Shown here: in pieces, positions 1 through 15,588 of the stretch
How positions within the stretch are numbered: the first letter of the stretch is position 1
Layout of the letters: every line of letters begins with the position of its first letter
Source of the DNA: Blastococcus sp. CPCC 205250
GTDB taxonomy: Bacteria; Actinomycetota; Actinomycetes; Mycobacteriales; Geodermatophilaceae
Assembly: GCF_019799925.1 (NCBI RefSeq)
Contig: NZ_JABGCG010000007.1
Span: forward strand, 124,001-188,000
Reading direction: 5' to 3'
Length of the DNA stretch: 64,000 nucleotides
Notes under the pieces: generated by a model
The model's database searches: none
What the model was told of the DNA's origin: nothing
What the model saw: the letters and a program-made list of their open reading frames with translations, nothing else
Position numbers and translations under genes: made by a program

Positions 1-3888
<3,888 letters not shown>

Positions 3889-3979
3889 GGGGACCCCTTT
3901 CCCGGGGCTCGGTTACTGCTTGTGTTGTCTGGTCGGGAGGGGCGCCGGCCGGCCCCGGCAGGGGCCGGCCGGCCGCCGA

Positions 3980-7486
<3,507 letters not shown>

Positions 7487-7584
7487 GATGCGTCCTTCCA
7501 AGGACCTCACGACGTGCGGGCGGTCGGCGGTGCTGTTTCGTCCTGGGTCGTCGTCGGTTTCGGCGAGGCTGTCCCGAGCCTGCT

Positions 7585-7608
7585 GGACGGCCCTGTCCAG
7601 GGCCGTCC
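7585..7608 (-). promoter_or_regulatory. Perfect hairpin in the rpoB 5' leader
   Basis: Two 11-base arms, GGACGGCCCTG and its exact complement, are separated by 2 bases. They lie about 100 bases upstream of the rpoB start and downstream of the predicted transcription start. Such a stem could act as an attenuator, pause site or stabilising element. No run of U follows on the minus strand, so simple termination is not indicated. Confidence 0.5.
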
Positions 7609-7690
7609 ACGGGGGGCTCCGGGAGGTCCCCCGGGCACCCCAGGTGACCCGACTCGGCGGGCATGCAGTCAGGGGGCAGCGCAACAGGGA

Positions 7691-7719
7691 ACCCTACCCC
7701 TGCTCCGACACGCTGTCCA
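7691..7719 (-). promoter_or_regulatory. Predicted rpoBC promoter
   Basis: On the minus strand a -35 box TGGACA (7714-7719) is followed after exactly 17 bases by a -10 box TAGGGT (7691-7696). This matches the housekeeping pattern TTGACA-N17-TAnnnT with one -35 mismatch. Transcription should start near 7684, leaving a leader of about 200 bases before the TTG of rpoB. The rest of the 7487-7889 gap holds the leader hairpin and the terminator of the upstream operon; no gene was seen in it. Confidence 0.65.
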
Positions 7720-7832
7720 CGTCGGGAGTCGTGACGACCGACACCCGGTAAGGACCGCACCGCGGGAGCGGCGGGACTTCCGCGGCCATGATGCCAGTCG
7801 GCGGCCGCCCGGTCAGCCGCCACGCCGTACGG

Positions 7833-7882
7833 CCCCCTCGTGGGAGGCCCGCCCCGAGCTCGCGCGGGGTGGGGCGAGGGGG
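7833..7882 (-). terminator. Stem-loop terminator after the mce operon
   Basis: Nested inverted repeats: outer arms CCCCCTCG (7833-7840) and CGAGGGGG (7875-7882), inner arms CCCCG (7852-7856) and CGGGG (7865-7869). The structure starts about 8 bases after the stop of the last Mce-associated gene. It lacks a U tract, as is usual in GC-rich actinobacteria. It separates mce transcription from the rpoB promoter. Confidence 0.6.
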
Positions 7883-7889
7883 TCCTCCC

Positions 7890-8873
7890 TCAGCCGGTCG
7901 TGAGGACCGTGAGCTCGCTGATCTTCCAGTCGTCGTCGACCTGGACCATCCGGACCTGCACCGTGCGCACGCAGGACTGCGCCCCCTCGGGGGTCACCTC
8001 GCACTCGCTGCCCGCCGGCGCCGGCTGCGTGCCGGTGTTCACCGACTCGGCGACCAGGCGCCCGAAGACGACCAGCGTGGCCGCCTCCTGGTCCTCGTCC
8101 ACCTGCTGCACGGCCACGTCGCGGACGTCGTAGCGGATGCTCGCCGACACCTGCTCGTAGGTGTCGATCAGCGCGCCCTGTGCCTCGGTCTCGTACTGGC
8201 TGCGCAGGTCCCCGGTGAGGACGGCGAGCTGACCGGCCACGCTGCCCTCGGAGTCCTGGTAGTCGTAGCGGTAGACGGCCTCGACGGCGTCCTCGGCGGC
8301 GGTGAACACGTCCGGGTCCACGTACGTGCGGTCCGGCGGCCGCCACAGCAGCAGCGCGGCCGCCCCGGCGGCGAGCAGGCACAGCACCGACAGCAGGGCG
8401 ACGGCCGGCACGCGCCGGCGGGACCGGGCCGCGGGGAGCTCCCGGCCGGCCGGGCGGGCGGCCGGCCGGCGTGCCGCGGAGGCGGCGCGTGACCGCTCCC
8501 GTCGCGGGCTGGCGGCGTCCGCGGACACCCCGGCAGACGTGGTGGCACCGGCGGACGTGGTGGCGCCGGCAGAGCTGGTGGCAGCGGCCGCGCGGGTGGC
8601 GGGGGCGGCGTCCTCCTCGGCACCGGCCGCCGGGCGGCCGGGGCGGGGCCGCGGCCGCGGCGCGGGCCGGGCGGGGCCCGCGGCAGGACCGGCGGCCGGA
8701 CCGGTGGCCGGGCCCGCCGTCGTGCCCATCGTCCGGCCCTCGGCCGGGTCGGCGGCGGCCTCGTCCCGGTCGCGGCGGCTGCCGGCGACGCGTGGACGGG
8801 GGCTGGGGCGCGGGGCCGGGGTGGACCGGGGCCGGGGCGTGGGCCGCGGCCGCTCGCCGGGTCCGTCACTCAT
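7890..8873 (-). CDS. Mce-associated membrane protein (second of two)
   Basis: 327 residues. A Pro/Arg/Ala-rich, probably disordered cytoplasmic N-terminus of about 145 residues precedes one membrane helix (VPAVALLSVLCLLAAGAAAL). A periplasm-facing domain follows with the pattern of Mam proteins encoded after mceF in mycobacteria (DPDVFTAAEDAVEAVYRYDYQ ... VQVDDDWKISELTVL). Mam proteins are thought to stabilise the Mce complex. The ATG at 8873 overlaps the previous gene's stop by 8 bases. Last gene of the operon. The low-complexity N-terminus makes the exact start uncertain. Confidence 0.8.
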   Translation of the reverse strand: MSDGPGERPRPTPRPRSTPAPRPSPRPRVAGSRRDRDEAAADPAEGRTMGTTAGPATGPAAGPAAGPARPAPRPRPRPGRPAAGAEEDAAPATRAAAATSSAGATTSAGATTSAGVSADAASPRRERSRAASAARRPAARPAGRELPAARSRRRVPAVALLSVLCLLAAGAAALLLWRPPDRTYVDPDVFTAAEDAVEAVYRYDYQDSEGSVAGQLAVLTGDLRSQYETEAQGALIDTYEQVSASIRYDVRDVAVQQVDEDQEAATLVVFGRLVAESVNTGTQPAPAGSECEVTPEGAQSCVRTVQVRMVQVDDDWKISELTVLTTG

Positions 8874-9678
8874 CGGGGGTCCCCCGGATCGCGGAGAGCA
8901 GCCAGCGGTCGCCCACCCGCTGCAGGTCGACCTCGATGCGGTCCCGGCGCACCTGGGCCGGCACCCCGGCGGCCTGCCGGGTGGTCGCGATGACCATCAC
9001 CACGGTCCCCTCGTCGTCGGTCGCCCGCGTGACGCCGGCACCGACGACCTCGGTGCTGGTGACGGCCTGGCCGTCGACGAGCTGCTGGCGCACGCGCTCG
9101 AGCCCCTCGACCGACTCGTCGGTCAGGTCACCGGTGGTCACCCGCCGGGCCTGCTCGATGTCGTCGTCGATGGTCAGGTGGTCGAAGGAGGTCAGGTCGA
9201 CGACGTTGGCGCGCGCGGCCTGGAGGACGTCGACGTAGGTGCCGGTGCGCACCGAGGACTCCTCGCCGGTGAACCGCGGGGCGAGCAGGAACGCGTTGAG
9301 CCCCAGCAGGAGGAGCAGCAGCACGCCGAGCACCGGCACGAGCGGCACGCTGGTGCGCCGGCGCTCCCGCGGGGCCGCCGCGAGGTCGCCGTCGGCGTCC
9401 GTGCGGCCGTCCGTGTCAGCGTCCCTGTCGGTGCCGTCCAGGTGGTCGTCCGTGCCGTCGGCCGTCGCGTGCCGGCCGGCGCGGCGCAGCCCCCGGCGGG
9501 AGCGGACGGCGGGCTCGGGGTCGGCCGCGTCTCCCTCCGGCGCCGTCGTCGGGTCCTCGTCCTGCGTCCCGGTCACGTCCAGCGCGTCGGCGACCGCGGT
9601 GGACCCCGCCCCGCCTCCGTCGACCTCGTCGGGCGCACGGCGGCGCGCGCTCGGGCGCGGCCGGGCGGTGTCGCTCAC
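8866..9678 (-). CDS. Mce-associated membrane protein (first of two)
   Basis: 270 residues from the GTG at 9678 (VSDTARPRPS), with GAGGACC upstream. It has a charged, low-complexity N-terminus of about 105 residues, one membrane helix (VPLVPVLGVLLLLLLGLNAF) and an extracytoplasmic domain of about 140 residues. That domain has the Mam pattern YVDVLQAARANVVDLTSFDH ... TGDLTDESVEGLERVRQQLVDG ... GDRWLLSAIRG. It lies 52 bases after mceF and overlaps the next mam gene, so it is part of the mce transcript. By homology it is an accessory subunit of the lipid-import complex; its own biochemical role is unknown. Confidence 0.8.
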   Translation of the reverse strand: MSDTARPRPSARRRAPDEVDGGGAGSTAVADALDVTGTQDEDPTTAPEGDAADPEPAVRSRRGLRRAGRHATADGTDDHLDGTDRDADTDGRTDADGDLAAAPRERRRTSVPLVPVLGVLLLLLLGLNAFLLAPRFTGEESSVRTGTYVDVLQAARANVVDLTSFDHLTIDDDIEQARRVTTGDLTDESVEGLERVRQQLVDGQAVTSTEVVGAGVTRATDDEGTVVMVIATTRQAAGVPAQVRRDRIEVDLQRVGDRWLLSAIRGTPDE

Positions 9679-9730
9679 GGGAGGGTCCTCTCGGTCGTGC
9701 GGTCGCGACGGGCAGGTGGGCGGCGCGCCG

Positions 9731-11008
9731 TCACCCGGCGCCCAGGAGGGTGTCGGCGAACGGCAGCGCACCCAGGATGCCGGTGAGCAGCTCGTCGATC
9801 GTCGCCAGAACGGGGGGGAGGGAGCCGGCCTGGCCCTGCGGCCCGGGCGCACCCACGCCGCCGCTGCGGCCGATGTTCTGCTCGCCGCGCAGGTCCGAGC
9901 CGCTCTCGTCCACGCCGTCCCCGGCGTCGGGGTCGACACCGTCCACCACGTCGCAGCGCACGGACTCGGTGTCGATGCGCAGGACGTCGTCCGGGCTGTC
10001 GCTGGCCCCGGTGGAGACGTACCCGCTCGTGCAGGCCCGGGGGTCGTCGGCGTTGAGGACGAAGCCGAAGTGGGCGCGCATCTCGCCGCCGTCGTCGCGG
10101 ACGACGGTGAAGCCGCCGGACACGACGTCGGGGTAGGTCACCAGGATCTGCTCCACGCCGGCCAGCCGGGGGATGTAGACCCCGTTGAGGACGTCCAGGT
10201 GGCTCACCAGCGAGCCCAGTCCCGGGCCGGCACGGTCGAGCAGCTGCTGCAGCGAGTCGCCGGCCGCCGGCGCGCTGACCAGCAGGCCGCGCAGGTCCGG
10301 ATCGATGTCGACGAGGGTGTCGCTGACCGCCCGCAGGTCCGCGGCCCACTGCTCGATCGACGACCGGCTCGCCACCTGGGTCTCGAGCACGGTCTGCCCG
10401 TCGGTGATGAGTGCCAGGGTCTGCGGCAGCGACTCCTGGGCGCGGGCAAGGAGCAGGTCGCCGTTGTCGATGAGCCGGGACAGGTCGTCGCCGGCGCCCT
10501 CGAAGGCGTCGCCGAGCTCCTGCACGACCACGCGCAGGTCCTCGGGGTCGACGGAGTTGACCAGCTCGTCGACGTTGAGCAGCAGCTGCTCGACCGGGAT
10601 GGGGATCGCCGTGCGCTCCACGGGGATCACCGCGCCGTCGGCGAGGAAGGGTCCGTCGTCGTCGGCGGGGCGCAGGTCGACGTACTGCTCCCCCACCGCG
10701 CTGCGGGTGGCGACGACGGCCTCGGTGTCGGCCGGGATGTCCGCCGCGTCCGGGTCGATGGTCAGCGTCACGCGGACGCCGTCCTCGACCAGCTGCATGT
10801 CGCTGACCCGCCCGACCGCGACCCCGCGGTAGGTCACCTCGGCGTTGACGAAGATGCCGCCGGAGTCCTCGAAGTCGGCCTCGACGTCGTAGCCGGTGCC
10901 CAGCAGCAGCCGGTCCAGCCCGACGTAGTTGAAGCCGACGTAGGAGACGCCCAGCAGCGCCACCACCGCGAACGCCAGCAGCTGCAGCTTGGTCTTGCGG
11001 GTGATCAC
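9731..11008 (-). CDS. Mce family protein, MceF position
   Basis: 425 residues. A signal-anchor helix (KLQLLAFAVVALLGVSYVGFNYV) is followed by the MlaD/Mce beta domain (about residues 40-115: YDVEADFEDSGGIFVNAEVTYRGVAVGRV..) and a long helical region that would form the needle-like channel. The Gly/Pro-rich C-terminus ends at LLTGILGALPFADTLLGAG. Mce proteins form a hexameric tube carrying lipids from the envelope to the YrbE permease. Sixth mce gene in order. The GTG start at 11008 shares the GTGA overlap with the mceE stop. Confidence 0.92.
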   Translation of the reverse strand: MITRKTKLQLLAFAVVALLGVSYVGFNYVGLDRLLLGTGYDVEADFEDSGGIFVNAEVTYRGVAVGRVSDMQLVEDGVRVTLTIDPDAADIPADTEAVVATRSAVGEQYVDLRPADDDGPFLADGAVIPVERTAIPIPVEQLLLNVDELVNSVDPEDLRVVVQELGDAFEGAGDDLSRLIDNGDLLLARAQESLPQTLALITDGQTVLETQVASRSSIEQWAADLRAVSDTLVDIDPDLRGLLVSAPAAGDSLQQLLDRAGPGLGSLVSHLDVLNGVYIPRLAGVEQILVTYPDVVSGGFTVVRDDGGEMRAHFGFVLNADDPRACTSGYVSTGASDSPDDVLRIDTESVRCDVVDGVDPDAGDGVDESGSDLRGEQNIGRSGGVGAPGPQGQAGSLPPVLATIDELLTGILGALPFADTLLGAG

Positions 11009-12264
11009 GGCGTGCCTCCCACGATCGCGGGGATGTCCCCGGCGACCGACGACCCGGTCCCCGCCGCCGGCGGGCCGCCGGCCGGGGCCTGGTCGGCCCC
11101 ACCGCCGGACTGGGCGGCGGCCGTGTTGCCCGGCGGGGTGCCGGGCACGCCGCACGAGGCCCCGGCGAGGTCCTGCGGCTCGAGGACCTCCAGGCCGCCG
11201 GTCACCGGGTCGACGACGTAGCGGCAGAGCAGCTCGCGCAGGTCGAACGACAGGGTCGCGGTCATGTTGGCGTAGAGGCCGTAGCCGCCGGTGCGGGCGT
11301 CGAAGCGGGGGTTGATCGGGCAGGGGTCGCCGGTGAGGCAGCCCTGCACCGAGCTGGCCGGGAAGGGGTAGGTCAGCAGCAGGTCCAGCGAGTTGGCCAG
11401 GTCCGGCCCGGCCGCGGCGAGCTGGCTGAGGATCGGCTGCAGCAGGCGCAGGTCCTCGACGGTGTTCTGCCCCGCCTGGTTGATCACCCGCGTGCCGACG
11501 TCCCCCAGGCGGGCGAGGCTGTCGAGCATGGAGACCAGCAGGTCGCGCTGCTGGGTGACGACGTCGAGACCGGGGCCGATGCTGTCCAGCGCCGTCTCGA
11601 TGGTCTCGGTGCGCCCGGCCAGGGTCTCGGCGAGGGCGTTGGCGCTGTCGATCGCCCGGTTGATCTCCTCGCGCTGGGCGTCCAGGCCGCCGATGAGCAC
11701 GTCGAGCTCGTCGAGGGTGTCGCGGATGGCCTCCTCGCGACCCTCGAGGGCCACGCCGAGCTCCCGGCTGATCGTCTGCAGCTGGGCCAGCCCGCCGCCG
11801 TTGAGGACCAGCGACAGCGCGCCGAGCAGTTCCTCGACCTCGACGTTGCGGTTGGTGCGGTCCAGCCCGATGAGCGAGCCGTCCTCGAGCCGGCCCTGCG
11901 GCTCCTCGGTGCCCGGTGCCGCCAGCTCGACGTACTTCTCCCCCAGCAGCGAGGACTGCTGGATCATCGCGACCGAGTTGGCGGGCAGCTCGACGTCGCC
12001 GTTGACCTCGACGGTGACCAGGGCCGTCCAGTCGTCGGACAGCTCGATGCCGTCCACCCGGCCCACGGCGACGTCGGCGACACGGACGCCGGCCTGCGGG
12101 ACCAGGTCGAGCACGTCGAGGAACTCGATCTGCACCGTGTACGGGTCGTCGCCGAGGTCGGCACCGCCCGGCAGCGACAGCGAGTAGGCCCCGCGGAAGC
12201 CGCAGCCGCTGAGCAGGAGCACCCCGGCGGCCAGCGCCGCGGCCCGGCGGGTGCCGGCCCTCAC
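11005..12264 (-). CDS. Mce family lipoprotein, MceE position
   Basis: 419 residues. The N-terminus has a signal peptide ending in lipobox LLSGC (Cys21), so this subunit is lipid-anchored, as MceE (LprK-type) proteins are in mycobacteria. The MlaD/Mce domain follows (YTVQIEFLDVLDLVPQAGVRVADVAVGRVDGI) and then a long helical channel segment with many heptad-like Leu/Ala positions. The C-terminal tail is Gly/Pro/Ala-rich. GTG start at 12264 in a GTGA overlap with mceD; its stop overlaps mceF in the same way. Predicted part of a heterohexameric lipid-transfer tube; the substrate cannot be read from the sequence. Confidence 0.92.
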   Translation of the reverse strand: MRAGTRRAAALAAGVLLLSGCGFRGAYSLSLPGGADLGDDPYTVQIEFLDVLDLVPQAGVRVADVAVGRVDGIELSDDWTALVTVEVNGDVELPANSVAMIQQSSLLGEKYVELAAPGTEEPQGRLEDGSLIGLDRTNRNVEVEELLGALSLVLNGGGLAQLQTISRELGVALEGREEAIRDTLDELDVLIGGLDAQREEINRAIDSANALAETLAGRTETIETALDSIGPGLDVVTQQRDLLVSMLDSLARLGDVGTRVINQAGQNTVEDLRLLQPILSQLAAAGPDLANSLDLLLTYPFPASSVQGCLTGDPCPINPRFDARTGGYGLYANMTATLSFDLRELLCRYVVDPVTGGLEVLEPQDLAGASCGVPGTPPGNTAAAQSGGGADQAPAGGPPAAGTGSSVAGDIPAIVGGTP

Positions 12265-13523
12265 TGCTGGCTCCCGGCGAACACGGGCAGGCCCAGGATC
12301 CCGCCGTCGGCGGGTGCCCCTGCGCCGCCGCCGGCACCGCCGGCCGCCCCGCCGCCGAACAGCACCCCGAGCAGCTCCTCGAGGTCGGGGACCCCGTTGC
12401 CGTTGAGGTCGTCGATCGTCCCGTCGTTGCCCGGGTCGCCGGAGAGCAGCCGCAGGCAGATCTGGTCGGTCGGCGGGAGTGAGAGGAAGTCGGTCAGGGT
12501 GTCCAGCGAGATCCCGGCGACGTTGAGCCGGCCCGCCGTCCCGAGCAGCTGGCACACGATGACCTCCGGGCTGGTCGAGCCCAGCGAGTTGTCGCGGGTG
12601 TCGAGGGTCCCGAAGTCGGGGTTGTAGGCGTGCGCGACGTTGCCCAGGGCCGCCGGGGCGACGTCGAGGATCTCGGCCAGCGCCTGCCGCTGCTGCACCA
12701 GCGTGAGCGTGACGTCGGCCAGCCGGTCGACGTTGGTGGTCAGCAGGTCGGTGTTGGTCTGCACGAAGGACGCGATCTCCCCGAGCGCGGAGGAGAGCAG
12801 CTGGACCGCCGCGGCGAGGTCCTCCCGCTCGCCCTCCAGCTGGTCGGCCACCGCGGCCATGTTGTCGTTGAACTGGCGCACCTGGGCGTCGATCGTGGCC
12901 AGCGCCGTGGTGAAGACCTGCAGCTCGTCGATGGAGCCGAACAGGTCGTCCCGGTTCTCGGCCAGCGTCTCGACCGCCTGGGAGAAGCCGGTCAGCGTGC
13001 GGTTGAGCGCCTCGCCGTTGCCGTCGAGGTTGGCCGCCCCGACCTCCAGCAGGTCGTCCAGGGCGCCGTTCTGGTTGGCCCCGGTGGGCCCGAGCGCGGC
13101 GGAGAGCTCGTCCAGCGCGCCGTACACCGCGTCGAGCTCGACCGGGGTCCCGGTGCGGTCCAGCCCCAGCTCCGCGCCGTCGGCCATGGTCTCGCCGCCG
13201 CTGTAGACGGGGGCGAACTGGACGTAGCGGTCGGACACCAGCGAGGGCGCGAGGATGACGGCGTCGGCGTCGGCCGGGATGTCGTAGCCCTCGTCGACCA
13301 TCATCTCGACCCGCACGCGGTCGCCCATGGGCACCACGCCGGTGATCTCGCCGACGTCGATCCCGAGGATGCGCACGTCGCCGCCCTCGTAGATGCCGAC
13401 GGTCTGGGTGAAGTAGGCGGTGATGCGGTACTGGTCGACCGGGCGGAGCACGGTCCACCCCAGGGCGCCGAGCAGGACCAGCGCGGCGGCCAGCGCGACC
13501 CCCCGCTGGAACGAGCCGCTCAC
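12261..13523 (-). CDS. Mce family protein, MceD position, with EF-hand-like loop
   Basis: 420 residues: signal anchor (VALAAALVLLGALGWTVL), MlaD/Mce domain (YRITAYFTQTVGIYEGGDVRILGIDVGEITGV) and a long helical region. Near the C-terminus lies DLNGNGVPDLEE (about residues 376-387), with acidic or amide residues at positions 1, 3, 5, 9 and 12 of a 12-residue loop, as in EF-hand/dockerin calcium sites. A Gly/Ala-rich linker follows. Calcium binding is an inference. The GTG start at 13523 overlaps the mceC stop, and the stop overlaps mceE. Confidence 0.92.
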   Translation of the reverse strand: MSGSFQRGVALAAALVLLGALGWTVLRPVDQYRITAYFTQTVGIYEGGDVRILGIDVGEITGVVPMGDRVRVEMMVDEGYDIPADADAVILAPSLVSDRYVQFAPVYSGGETMADGAELGLDRTGTPVELDAVYGALDELSAALGPTGANQNGALDDLLEVGAANLDGNGEALNRTLTGFSQAVETLAENRDDLFGSIDELQVFTTALATIDAQVRQFNDNMAAVADQLEGEREDLAAAVQLLSSALGEIASFVQTNTDLLTTNVDRLADVTLTLVQQRQALAEILDVAPAALGNVAHAYNPDFGTLDTRDNSLGSTSPEVIVCQLLGTAGRLNVAGISLDTLTDFLSLPPTDQICLRLLSGDPGNDGTIDDLNGNGVPDLEELLGVLFGGGAAGGAGGGAGAPADGGILGLPVFAGSQQ

Positions 13524-14551
13524 GGGGCACCGTCGCAGGAGACGAGGCCGCCGGGGATCTGCTGGGTGCTGCCGCAGACCACCGAGGCGACGGCGCCGGG
13601 CAGCAGGTTCTCCACGAAGCTGTCGAACCACCGCCCGTTGCCCAGCGTGTTGGTGAAGACGCGCACGAACGGCGCGTAGTTCTCCACGGTCTCCCCCAGC
13701 GCGGCGCGGTTGCGGGACAGGATGTCGGTCACGACCGCCAGCTGCTGCAGGGCCGGGGTGAGCGCCTCGCGGTTGTCGGCGACCAGACCGGTCAGCTGGT
13801 CCGACAGCAGCTGGGTGTTGGTCAGGATCGAGTCGATGAGCTGCCGGCGGGCCTGGACCTCCTCCAGCAGGGTGTTGGAGTCGATGATCAGCCGGGTGAA
13901 CTCGCCGTTGCGGTCGGCGAGGACGGCGGTCACGTCGCGGGTCGCCGACAGCAGCCGCTCGAGCTCGTCGTCGCGCGAGGCGATGGTGTCCGACAGCCGC
14001 GCCAGCCCCTGGAGCGAGGCCTGCACCTCGTCGGGGGTCTCGGCGAAGGTGTCGGCGAGCACCTCGAACGACGTCGCCAGCTGCTGGGTGTCGATCTCCT
14101 CGACCGTCGTGGACAGGTCGGCGAAGGCCTCCACCACGTCGTAGGGCGAGGCGGTGCGCTCCAGCGGGATGCGGTCGTCGGGGTCGAGCTCGTCGCTGCC
14201 GCGCGGCACCAGCGCCAGGTACTTGGCGCCCAGCACCGTCTCGATGCGGATGGCCGCCTGCGACCGGTCGCCGACGAAGGCGTCCTCGACGCGGAACTCC
14301 ACGGTCACCGCGCCGTCCTCCAGGCGGAGGTCCTCCACCTGGCCGACCTTGACGCCGGCGATGCGCACCGGGTCGTCCGGGCGCAGCCCGGCGGCCTCGG
14401 AGAACTGCGCGGAGTACACCGTGCCGCCCCCGATCAGCGGCAGCGACTGGGCGTTGAAGGCCAGCAGCACGAGCAGGACGATGACGGTCAGGCTGACCGA
14501 GCCGATGACGACCGGGTTGCGGTCGCGGAAGGGCCTGGACGCGCGGGCCAT
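13520..14551 (-). CDS. Mce family protein, MceC position
   Basis: 343 residues: a basic N-terminus (MARASRPFRDRNP), signal-anchor helix VVIGSVSLTVIVLLVLLAF, MlaD/Mce domain (YSAQFSEAAGLRPDDPVRIAGVKVGQVEDL) and a helical channel segment ending in a short Cys-containing tail. The ATG at 14551 is in an ATGA overlap with mceB. Role inferred from family: one subunit of the Mce tube that moves lipids across the cell envelope to the YrbE permease. Confidence 0.92.
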   Translation of the reverse strand: MARASRPFRDRNPVVIGSVSLTVIVLLVLLAFNAQSLPLIGGGTVYSAQFSEAAGLRPDDPVRIAGVKVGQVEDLRLEDGAVTVEFRVEDAFVGDRSQAAIRIETVLGAKYLALVPRGSDELDPDDRIPLERTASPYDVVEAFADLSTTVEEIDTQQLATSFEVLADTFAETPDEVQASLQGLARLSDTIASRDDELERLLSATRDVTAVLADRNGEFTRLIIDSNTLLEEVQARRQLIDSILTNTQLLSDQLTGLVADNREALTPALQQLAVVTDILSRNRAALGETVENYAPFVRVFTNTLGNGRWFDSFVENLLPGAVASVVCGSTQQIPGGLVSCDGAP

Positions 14552-15588
14552 CAGCACCCCTCCGAGCCGCTGGAGAACCCGCCGGCGGGGATCTCGGAGC
14601 CCTCGGTCTGCCCGGGCAGGACGACGTAGCCCGACGCCCCGCACAGGTAGAAGTTGAACCAGCTGCCGTTGACCGCGGTGCGCGTGATCAGGTCGATCTT
14701 GGTCGGGGCGAGCTGCAGGAAGTCCTCCACGATGTCCCCGGTGTCGGCCAGGTTGCCGGCGAGGTCGCCGAGCGCCTGGACGTCGGCCGCCAGCGGCGGA
14801 CGGGCCTGCACCAGCAGGTCGGTCGTGGCCACGGCCAGGGTGTCGATGGTCTGCAGGGAGTCGAAGATCGCCTGCCGGTCCTCCGACAGGCCGGTGACGA
14901 ACTGCTGCAGGCTCACCACCAGCGAGGAGAGCTGCTCGTCGCGGGCGGCGACCGTGCCCATGACCGTCGTCAGGTTGTCGATGAGGCTGCCGATGACCGC
15001 GTCGCGGTCGGCCAGCGACGTCGACAGCGAGGCGACGTGGCCCAGGAGGCTCTCCACCGTGCCGGCCTCGCCCTGGAAGACCTGGATGATCTCGTAGGAC
15101 AGCCGGTTGACGTCGGTCGGCGAGAGCGCCTGGAACAGCGGCTGGAACCCGCCGAACAGGGTAGTCAGGTCCAGCGCGGGCCTGGTCCGGGACAGCGGGA
15201 TCGTGTCGCCCTCCTGGAGCGTGCGGCCGGCGGAGCCCTCCCCCTCGGTCAGTGCGATGTAGCGCTGGCCGACGAGGTTGCGGTAGCGGATCGTCGCCTG
15301 CACCCCGCTGGGCAGCGGGACGTCGGCGGCGACCTCGAGCTCCACCTCCGCGACCGGGGTCTCGCGGCCCTCGGCGAGCCCGATGCCGGTCACCTGGCCC
15401 ACCCGGACGCCGGCGATGCGCACCTCGTCGCCCTCGACGAGGCCGGCGACGTCGGTGAACTGGGCGCGGTAGCTCAGCTGCTCGCCGTACCCGGCGTTGG
15501 TGATCGTCGCGATCAGGACGTAGCTGGCCAGGATGGTGACCAGCGCGAAGACGGCCAGCTTGGTGAGCGGCCCGGCGAGGCTCTTCAC
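14551..15588 (-). CDS. Mce family protein, MceB position
   Basis: 345 residues. The signal anchor KLAVFALVTILASYVLIATI precedes the MlaD/Mce domain (YRAQFTDVAGLVEGDEVRIAGVRVGQVTGI), then a helical segment with repeated Leu/Val heptads, then a C-terminus with two Cys (FYLCGASGY.., SEGC) that may form a disulfide outside the membrane. GTG start at 15588 in GTGA overlap with mceA. Third gene of the mce set after the two permeases; function inferred from family and operon position. Confidence 0.92.
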   Translation of the reverse strand: MKSLAGPLTKLAVFALVTILASYVLIATITNAGYGEQLSYRAQFTDVAGLVEGDEVRIAGVRVGQVTGIGLAEGRETPVAEVELEVAADVPLPSGVQATIRYRNLVGQRYIALTEGEGSAGRTLQEGDTIPLSRTRPALDLTTLFGGFQPLFQALSPTDVNRLSYEIIQVFQGEAGTVESLLGHVASLSTSLADRDAVIGSLIDNLTTVMGTVAARDEQLSSLVVSLQQFVTGLSEDRQAIFDSLQTIDTLAVATTDLLVQARPPLAADVQALGDLAGNLADTGDIVEDFLQLAPTKIDLITRTAVNGSWFNFYLCGASGYVVLPGQTEGSEIPAGGFSSGSEGC

